NCBI RefSeq assembly: GCF_042477335.2
Contig: NC_091247.1
Location: 8,702,501-8,766,500 of the forward strand
DNA length: 64,000 nucleotides
Direction of reading: 5' to 3'
Source: Ovis canadensis
Taxonomy: Eukaryota; Chordata; Mammalia; Artiodactyla; Bovidae
The notes beneath the pieces were generated by a model. The model searched no databases and had not been told where the DNA came from. It saw only the letters and a list, made by a program, of their open reading frames with translations. The stretch's first letter is position 1. The number at the start of each line of letters is the position of its first letter. The position numbers and the translations under genes are program-made. Shown piece by piece: positions 55,949 through 64,000 of this stretch.

Positions 55949-58900
55949 TTACTTCAAATCAATAATGTCTTCATCCGAGAAAGCAGTGAGCTGAAAGGGG
56001 CAGCTGCCCCAGACAGGGCTGCCTTCTTGCTCGGCCACAGGGTCTGGGTCGGAGCTGGTCGACTGGTAACGGCCATTGGGATTGGCTTCAGAAGTGGAAG
56101 GACTTTCTAGGGAGCTCGATGTGATCCTAGAGGAGAGAAGTCACTGTGAACAGATCCTGGGGTGTACCACTGAGCTGGCTACTCTGCTTCCTGCTCCCCT
56201 AAATGCGAGAACCTGTCTTTCCCACCCCCACCATTGTGAGGGAGAGGTGGGCATGTGCAGGAGTGATGCCCACCCCAACAGAGCTTGTGTTCTGCAGGCA
56301 GACTGTCCAGTCTCCTGGGTTGTTATGGGTTTTAAAGGCCACTTACATGAGATACCCAGAATAGTCAAATTCATGGAGTCAGAAAGTACACTGGTAGATG
56401 CCAGGGGCTGGGGTAGGGGTATGGGTTGGGCAGATGGGGAATTAGTGGTTAACGGGGACAGAGCTGCAGTTTAGGAATGTGAAACATTCAGGAGACGGAC
56501 GGTGGTGGACGTTGTACAACAGTGTGAATGTACTTGGTGCTGCTGAACTGTACAGTTAAATGTGGTTAAAATAGTATGTTTTATATTATCCGACTTTTAC
56601 CACCATTAAAAAAAGGGAGAAAAAGGGAAAAAAGAAAGGTCAGTAGTGACACATATGTGTTTGTGAGGCAAACTGGGATAAACCCTCCCCTGGTTCCCCA
56701 TGGCCTGAGGACAAGGCTGAAACACCTGGCCACAGGCCCACAGGCCCCACCCTGCTGACCCCTCTGGCCTCCTCCCAGCCCTTCATTGCCCTCTATTTTC
56801 TCTCTACTCTCAGACACCTGCAAAACCAGTTTGACCAAATTCAGGGAGTTCCTCTGTTCACCAAGGACTCACTGTAGCCTGTAAAAGCCCACGGTCCAGC
56901 CTCTGGTTGTTCTTGACCTCACCTCCTTGTCTGTGTTCAAGCTGACCCACTCACTTCCTTCTCTCTCTCTTCAGGACTTTTTCCCCCTGCCCGTTACGCT
57001 GCCAGAAGGGCTGTTCCCCCAGCTCCTTCTCATTCAGAGCTCAGCTCCATGCCACTTCCTCCAAGAAGCCTTCCTTGACTCCCAGCTCCCACCTTAAGTA
57101 GACCTTTTATCCACCCCACCCCCATCACTTTGTTTTAAACTTCCTTGCAGTGCTGGTCACTAATGGAAGTGATAGCAATTGCTTACTTGTTCACAGGTTT
57201 ATTGTGTGTTTCTCCACACTAAAATGTAAAGTCCATGAGGGTAGGGGCCTGGTCACATGGCAGGAGCTCAGTGAAAGTGTTGGATTAAAGCCTGAGTGAG
57301 TGCCTTCCTCTCTGGGCCAGGCTAATGGCTGCTTGATTTATGAGACTTGGCTCAGCCTTTCCTGATTTTTGGGAACCCCCCTACCCCAAGCATGGAATGG
57401 ATGGCACACCTCATTCTTCGGTATCACCTGCTGCCCTGGAATGCTGTAATTCTCTATAATTCCGGGGAAGGTTGGCCTTCCCCAGCAGCCTGTGAGCCCC
57501 TGAAGTTCAGCTCCATGTCCCCAGCTCAGTACCAGGTGCTCTAAGAATGTGCGTTGCATGAATGAATGGAACTGTTCGGGGAAGCACACTGACTGAAACC
57601 GCCCACCCTGGCCAGGCACCATAATAACCATCTGCATGAGTTGTTTTATGACAGGAGATCCTGATAAGGAATACGGAACTAATAAGCCACCACCAACCGG
57701 AAGAGTTCGGGAAAGGTCTAAAGGAGACACCACATGACCGTCTACTTCCCAGAATCCCTCTTGCTAGCATCCATCTTGGCTGAGCGATGTGTGCACCATC
57801 AGGAAAGACTCTGAATTACAATGATTGGCCAGAGACCACCCGGAAACTAATCCCATCACCATAAAACCCGAGACTGCGAGCCACGCAGCAGAGCAGTACT
57901 CCTGGGTTCCCTTACCCTATGCTCTCCACCCGGGTGCCCTTTCCCAATAAAATCTCTTGCTTTGTCAGCACATGTGTCTCCTCAGACAATTCATTTCTGA
58001 GTGTTAGACAAGAGCCCAGTTTCGGGCCCTGGAAGGGGGTCCTCCTTCCTGCAACAGAACCTGGACACATGCCCCCTTGGCCTCCACAGAGAAGCAGGCA
58101 AGGTGTTTTATGAGGGACACAGAGAACCTCAGGGGACAAATCAGTGGGATTCAACAAATATTCATAGATGTGTGATACTGAACGGCCATCCAGAAAGGAT
58201 CCACCAGAAGTACTGGAGAGCACTTTTGTTTTAAAAAAGTCTCTGTCAATTTGGTGAGCAAAAGAAGTCTCTGTATTTCAGTGTGCATTTGTTGAGTTGC
58301 TAGTGAGACTGCCCCTTTGCCTGGGCCCCTTCCTGGCAGGCTGTACTCTCTGGGGGTCCTCAGAGAGGAGCCGGCCGCTGACCCTCTGCTGCGGCTTGCC
58401 CAAGGGGCTGGCCCACGCACCGTCACTCAGCAGAAGGGGCCTTGTGGCTGTCCTGTGACTTGAGGGGCCACCACCCTGAGCACGGGCTACGTCCCTCTTT
58501 ACCTGTCACTGCTAGTGGACCGCACTGTCCCTGGCTTGGGACCTCCTTGGTTTTCTTCTAGCCGCTTCCGGGCCTTTGACTTGGGCTTTGGTGCTCCTTC
58601 TGACCTGGATCCACCGTCATCAGAGAGGCCTGGATAGCAGGGGAGAATCACAGGTCAGAGGGTCATTACCATCGGACTGCCAAGAGACAGGAAATGCCCT
58701 TTTTCTCCTGGTTGGGTATTGGTACATTAAGGGGATGGAGGCAGGAAGAACAATGATAAAAGTCTGTATTTGTAAATAATTGATTTTCTCGTTGTCTTGT
58801 TGGTAGAAGGTCTTTTGTTTCTGATTAGAACGAATATATGTATTGGGAAAAAATGACTCAGAAGAGTTTAATGAAGGAAAGAAAATCTACAGTCCTACCA

Positions 58901-61900
58901 CTGGAAATTGTAATTCGTCAACTCAGAGATCCAATTTCTGAAAAGCACAGTGGTTTATACAACAATAGTTGGCAAGATCAAGCTTTCTTAGGGAATAATG
59001 GGTTAAAAATAGCAATACATACATTTGAAAAGCTCAGTGAGAGGGACCAACTTCAAGAGCCAACCGATTTTGCCAATGTCAAGGTTGCCCTGTCAGGGGG
59101 TCTGAATCCCCTTCTCCAGCTGGTCAGGAAGCGTGACCGGAGCACAGGCGTGTGTCCTTGTAGTTTTACACCATGCAGTTGCCAACTCAAGCTTTAAACC
59201 AGTTCTTATTGGTTTGCCATCACGCCTCCAGTTTTCCTCATTTTGTTTTCACAACTCTGAACAAAAACCTTTACAACAGTCTAGCCTCTTCACGATTATC
59301 ATGGTGCTCTTTGTGTCTCTGGTCTGGTCTCTCACCTGTGAACTGGGAGGAGGGCATAGCAGGGACCTGACATTGCTCCCATCCCCACAGACCTGCCCCC
59401 TGGCCCAGGGGCTTCAGGAAGGGATGACGGAACTGCACCACAAACATGCAAAAAAGGGAACAAAAATATGCAGAAAATCCCAGACAGATTTACATTTTGG
59501 ATATACAAGTATGAAATGTTACCTGAGAGCTGGCAGCTATAAGCCCTTCTAGACACTTTTCTAGGATCATACCTATTTAGATTACTTATATTTAAAAAAT
59601 TGTTATCAGACTAGACAGACTATTTTACAAACTGCCTCCCCACCTGCCCTTCATATGGTTTGCGCACTTTCTATACCAATAAATCTAGACTGACACATCA
59701 TTGTTGTTGGGTAGACTGTACAGTATTCCTTGGTGTGGGTGCAAGTTTATAATTTCTTTATAAATCCCTTATGATAGGGCTCTTTGCATTTGAGGATAAT
59801 ATCCACAAATGGGCTTCCCAAGTGGCACGGTGGTAAAGAATTCCCTCTGCCAACGCAGGAGATGCAGGTTTAATCCCTGGGTTGGGATGATCCCCTTGGG
59901 GAGGAAACGGCAGCCCGCTCCAGTACTTTTACCTGGAGAATTCCATGGACACAAGAGCCTGGTGGGCTATAGTCCATGGGGTCACAAAAAGTCAGACATG
60001 ACTAAGCACAACCAATACGCGCAGATAAAATCAGCAGGTATCTTTACAAACATCACAAACACGAGAATGGACAGCCATTACCCAGCAGCTCCCTGCGGGT
60101 CCTGCTCGCTATTTCTTTGATCTCCATGCGGGACAGGGACAAGGAGTGAGTGACAGGAATGGCTGCGATGCCAATGCCGATGGAGGTGGGTGGGGTGATG
60201 ACCTTGGAGACTAAGGGCGATTTCAGAGGCCGCTCGATGCTTCTGCCCACCAGGTTTCTGAGTGGAATCTTGTACAGATTTTTGGATTGAATTTCACCTG
60301 AAATAAGGGTTCAAAAAGAACGTTAGAACTTTAAGAAGAGCTCATGTTATTCATGAGAGAATATTTCCTGGTTCCTCAACATAATTAGCACGAAAGAAGA
60401 ATTTATGTCACAGGCTGACCTCCCGCATTTCATTAGGGGCAATAAAGTGGTGGCACCTGCCAGCTCTGTCTTCTAACGGCATCCTGTTCATGGGTGAATG
60501 GGACAAAACACCCACTCCTGGTTATGCGTGGGCAGGAGGAAGGAGGCGGCAAGAAAGGCACAGCTGTCCTGCTGGGGAGCTCCGAGCTCTCCTGGCAGCG
60601 AGCCATAAAGACGACTCATATGGTGAGAAGTTAGGAAAAGCCTGAGGCAGTAACCATAGCAAAGGTCTGCAGGGTTCAAGGGCGAAGCCAGACAGAGTGA
60701 AAGCTGGGTGCTGAGTAATGTGTGGGTTTCATGATGATATCCTTTTAGCTATGAAATTCTATTATATTCTTAACATTCCTGAAGGGAAGATAACTTGCTG
60801 GGGCCAACTGCAGTCTCGCTAACCCTCAACTTCCTTCTCCCCTTTGAAACAAGTGTTTTCATAATGGGAATTGTTTGGGGGTGGGGATTATCACAAGGTT
60901 TCTTAAGAATGCAACCACACTGCAAGTTTTTTTGTGGCTTCAAATAGTGGGTTCCTTCAGCAGTAATCACATGTCAGTATTTGACAATGAACTACAGGGG
61001 CTTCCCTGGTGGCTCAGACAGCAAAGAATCTGCCTGCAATGTAGGAGACTTGGGTTCAATCCCTGGGTCGGGAAGATTCCCTGGAGACAGGAATGGCAAC
61101 CCACTGCAGTATTCTTGCCTGGAGAATTCCATGGACAGAGAAGCCTGGCAGGCTATGGTCTATGGGGTTGCAAAGAGTCAGACATGGCTAAGCTACTAAC
61201 ACTTTCACCTTTCAGCGAAATCAGAATGGATCAAAACGTCTATCATAAGACAGTAAAAACTGGACTTCACCTTCCCCCAGGGAAGAAGGAAACACTGGAG
61301 TATCTCGGCCTGGGGGTGTCTGAGGAGAATTGTGGGCACTGGCCCCCTTGGAGCTGCCTCCGGACGAGACCTCGTTCGCTGATGCGGTTGCTGTGAAGTA
61401 GATATCCGACTGGAGAGAAAGAGAAGGCGTTACTGAGCTGTGTAGTTTTAAGGGCCCTGCACCCACCAGCCCTCCTGTCATCACTGCACAGACCCCCAGC
61501 TGTCCCATGGGGTCTGCAGTGCAGGAAGAAGCCAGGGAGGCGGCTGCCAGCTCTGGGCTCAGAAGGCTCCTGAGAGCTCAGTCCTCCTACTTCTTATCTA
61601 CTGGTTGACACACAATAGAAAAGAGCCAATTTCCCACACGCCTTCCACAAATACAGACACAATACACTTCCTTGAAAGGGAGCTTCAGCACCAGAGGTTA
61701 GAACTGGGGAAGGTTTGGAATCTAGTCAGGTCTAGGTCCCGGGTGGGGTCGTGGGTCCTCACTCACGAATCAGCAAATACTCAAGCCCACCCACGATGGG
61801 CCGGCTTTGGGGCAATGGCGCTGGTGTGTGGCTGGTGGTGGGCAGCTCCTGCGGACTCAGGGCGCTGAGTTTCAGGGGTCTTGCAAGCTGGCTGCTAAAC

Positions 61901-64000
61901 ACGGCCATTATTCAACTTAAATTGTGTTAAAAGAACAAAGGAACTAAATATCAAAATTCAACCATTCCTCATTATTTTACTACATTGACAATTCTCCATA
62001 CTCTTGAGGTAGTTTATACAGTGTCTGTGTGTGGGAGGGGGAGATTGTGTAATAGTGGCTCCTAATGCTGTGTGCTGAGGTGTCACACGGGAAGCTTGAG
62101 ATCAGTCATGGTGGGACTATTTATACTGTGGAAATCGGCAAATGCTATAAATCAGAGGTTGATTTGTTATTTTGTTGATGGTCTGGACTTAAAGTGATGG
62201 AGAAAACATGAATAATGAAGATTAAAATTAAAAGAATACTGTCCAGTGCTGAAATTGAAAGAAGTTTTAGTTTAATAATTTGTATGAGGGTGAAAAATAG
62301 TTTAATAGATCACATGTCAGATTTAATGACAACAAACTTGGAAAAAGAATGAACGGGTTGAGATATAATTCCAACTGTAAAATTGTGGTTGAACTGCAGC
62401 CAGGGGTTGGCTATGGATAAAGGAAAATCAGTGAAAATTAAAAGAGTAGGACACGACTGAGTGACTAATTCTTGCTGCTTCTTAGTGAAAACAAAAGTGT
62501 TTTATGAGAGCCAGTTGGCTAAATGGACTTTGAGATAAAAAGCATTGTATATTTTATTATTAGTTATAAATCATAAGCTATCTATATTTTTATAATCAGT
62601 AAAATCTATTTTTAAATTTTAAAACATTTTTCATCAGAGGCTTGCTCTACAATGTTCTGTTGGTTTCTGCTCTACAACAATGTGAATCGGCCATAGGCAT
62701 ACACCGGCCCCTCCTTCCGGAGCCTTCCTCCCACCCTTCCCCATCCCACCTTCTAGGTCGTCACAGAGCGCCAGGCTGAGCTCCCTGTGCCATACAGCAC
62801 CTTCCCACTGGCCAGCTGTGTTTCACATGGTACCGTATACATCTCAGCGCTACTCTCTCACTTCATCCTGCCCTCCCCTTCCTCCCCTGTGTACACAAAA
62901 CTGTTCTCTATGTCTGCCCTACGCTGTTCCCTATTCCTGCCCTGCAAATAGGTTCATTAGTACCATTTTTCTAGATCCCATATATAGGTGTTAATATACG
63001 ATACTATTAGTAAAATTTATAATCAACTGATGTCCATATATATATGAATGTGTGTATACACGCATACCCATTTTCCAAAGATTATTGGTTACACACTTAC
63101 CAGCACTCTACTGGCACTACGTTAGTGCATAAGATGCTAGGGTCTGTCCTTACAGAACTGTCAGTGTGGGGGTGGGGAGTACGCAGCCTCCCACCACCAA
63201 ATGTGATGCCCGTTAGGATGGAGCACCGGCTGGCCTGGCAAGGCCATGGAGAGGGTGTGGGGCTGACCCGGAGGAGGGAACCAGAACAAGACCCGGTGGG
63301 TTATGCGCCTGCGGTAGAAGACACCTGGGAAGATCTTTGTTCCTGCATCCCTTGGTTTTGCGCACATTGTCACTGGGCATGAATCTGTCCATCAGTCATA
63401 GTATGCGGGACACAAGTTCAAACTGAAGACAGACAGCAGCAAAGGAAGAAAGCACTACCTCAAGCTCTTAACTGTTCTAGCCTCGGACTGTCCTCCTGTG
63501 ACCAGCGGCCCAGGCTCACATGGAGGACTTCCGTTTCCGGCTGCGGGCTGCTCCCCTGCCGCCACCAGTAGGGGTGACTCTGGGTGCTAAGGAGGGGTGT
63601 TTTGCAGCCCAGGGTGTTTTGAACCCACACAGGAAAACTCAACCTAGGACTGTTTCCAGCTTTCTCATCTCCACACACGTGTGGTGGTGTCAGCATCAGT
63701 CTCGCCACGAAGGTGTCCTCGCCCGCCTGAGACCTTGTGGTGCTGGGGCACCCGAAGCCCCTCAGACAGAAATAAACCCCAGCTCTACTCACCCTGGAGG
63801 CCACGAGCTGTAGCTGAGGCACGACGGCCGTGTGGACCAGGTTCCCGTTCACCACCAGGCGGATCTCCATGGAGTCGGTGGTGAAGGCCAGCAGGTAGGG
63901 GAACGCACAGACTGCAAGGCAGCGGGGCGTCAGCGCCCAGCCCGGGCTGCGGCTGGGGCGCTGCTGGGGCCCTCTCACACCCACCTCGCTTCTCTCCCCT
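55949..64000 (-). CDS. GARNL3: GARNL3, RapGAP/CNH protein, C-terminal five exons (5' part off window)
   Basis: Coding exons in transcription order: 63793-63911, 61271-61409, 60082-60297, 58503-58629, 55949-56126. All phases join, giving about 260 C-terminal residues ending DEDIIDLK and TAA. The first exon carries the last strands of the citron-homology (CNH) domain (FPYLLAFTTDSMEIRLVVNG). The remainder is a basic, serine- and proline-rich tail with no fold that I recognise (SPQTPPGRDTPVFPSS, KSPLVSKVITPPTSIG, KPKSKARKRLEENQGG). The RapGAP domain that would act on a small GTPase lies right of the window. The tail has many SP/TP sites that could be phosphorylated (inference). Large introns hold a solo LTR, L2, L1 and Bov-tA copies. 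Identification is by match to the remembered human C-terminus. Confidence 0.93.
56330..56630 (+). repeat. L1 3' end
   Basis: L1M-type text (CAGAAAGTACACTGGTAGATG, GCTGAACTGTACAGTTAAATG) ending in an A-rich tail. It is in the last GARNL3 intron. Confidence 0.65.
56650..57300. repeat. L2 LINE
   Basis: A long L2 3' region: CCATGCCACTTCCTCCAAG, AAGCCTTCCTTGACTCCC, CCATGAGGGTAGGGGCC. Confidence 0.7.
57594..58055 (+). mobile_element. Solo LTR, ERV1 (BTLTR1-like), fossil
   Basis: A 462-base LTR beginning TGAAACC and ending CAACA. It has a U3, a TATA-like CATAAAACCC, a downstream AATAAA and a GT-rich U5 (TTGCTTTGTCAGCACATGTG). No internal region or partner LTR is present, so it is a solo LTR left by recombination. 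It is in the last GARNL3 intron and antisense to that gene. The flanks (TGAC and GAAC) are only roughly alike. Ruminant-age. Confidence 0.82.
59810..60012 (+). repeat. Bov-tA SINE
   Basis: Full-length sense copy (GGGCTTCCCAAGTGGCACGG start), 70 bases from GARNL3 exon 60082-60297. Confidence 0.88.
60997..61206 (+). repeat. Bov-tA SINE
   Basis: Full-length sense copy (GGGGCTTCCCTGGTGGCTCAG start), 65 bases from GARNL3 exon 61271-61409. Confidence 0.9.
62625..62995 (-). repeat. L1 3' UTR fragment
   Basis: Antisense L1 of the same family as the nested copy at 34489-35543 (TACAACAATGTGAATCGGCC, TTCTAGATCCCATATATAGG). Confidence 0.7.

Noticed and set aside
63460-63984. 174-aa minus frame covering a GARNL3 exon
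   Set aside because: Only 63793-63911 is coding by splice sites and homology; the remainder is intron read-through.

Overview
The window is mammalian nuclear DNA from a ruminant, almost certainly a bovid. It is dense in Bov-tA/Bov-A2 SINEs, CHR-type tRNA SINEs, BovB (RTE) LINE 3' ends and one BTLTR1-like LTR, all of which are ruminant-typical. Cattle, sheep and goat cannot be told apart from the sequence alone. Five protein-coding genes were recognised from spliced exons whose phases and lengths close exactly. Their order matches the human 9q33.3 block LRSAM1-RPL12-ZNF79-SLC2A8-GARNL3, here in reverse orientation. This is a conserved syntenic block, and I see no unknown gene system in it.

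Layout: (1) 1-18,100, minus strand: LRSAM1, an E3 ubiquitin ligase. The 13 coding exons for residues 1-362 are present, and the rest lies left of base 1. (2) 18,245-22,440, plus strand: complete RPL12 in 7 exons, with the H/ACA snoRNA SNORA65 in intron 4. RPL12 and LRSAM1 are head to head across a short CpG-rich bidirectional promoter. (3) 24,464-38,354, minus strand: complete ZNF79 in 5 coding exons (498 aa), with a degenerate KRAB exon and 11 C2H2 fingers in the last exon. Its second-to-first exon gap holds an L1 nested inside an older L1. (4) 42,600-51,543, minus strand: complete SLC2A8/GLUT8 in 10 exons (478 aa), with a CpG promoter carrying four CCAAT boxes and bounded upstream by a BovB insertion. 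(5) 55,949-64,000, minus strand: the last five coding exons of GARNL3, covering the end of the CNH domain and the C-terminal tail. The 5' part lies right of the window.

The genes do not form one pathway. RPL12 is a housekeeping ribosomal protein and snoRNA host, LRSAM1 a ubiquitin ligase in sorting and autophagy, ZNF79 a zinc-finger factor, SLC2A8 an intracellular hexose transporter, and GARNL3 a putative Rap/Ran GAP-like protein. What merits a second look is mostly regulatory or evolutionary: the CCAAT array, the bidirectional promoter motifs, a delta-4 tandem splice donor, a short duplication flanking an LRSAM1 exon, the decayed KRAB box, and several cleanly dated repeat insertions. Family and orthologue names rest on remembered protein sequences; no database search was run.
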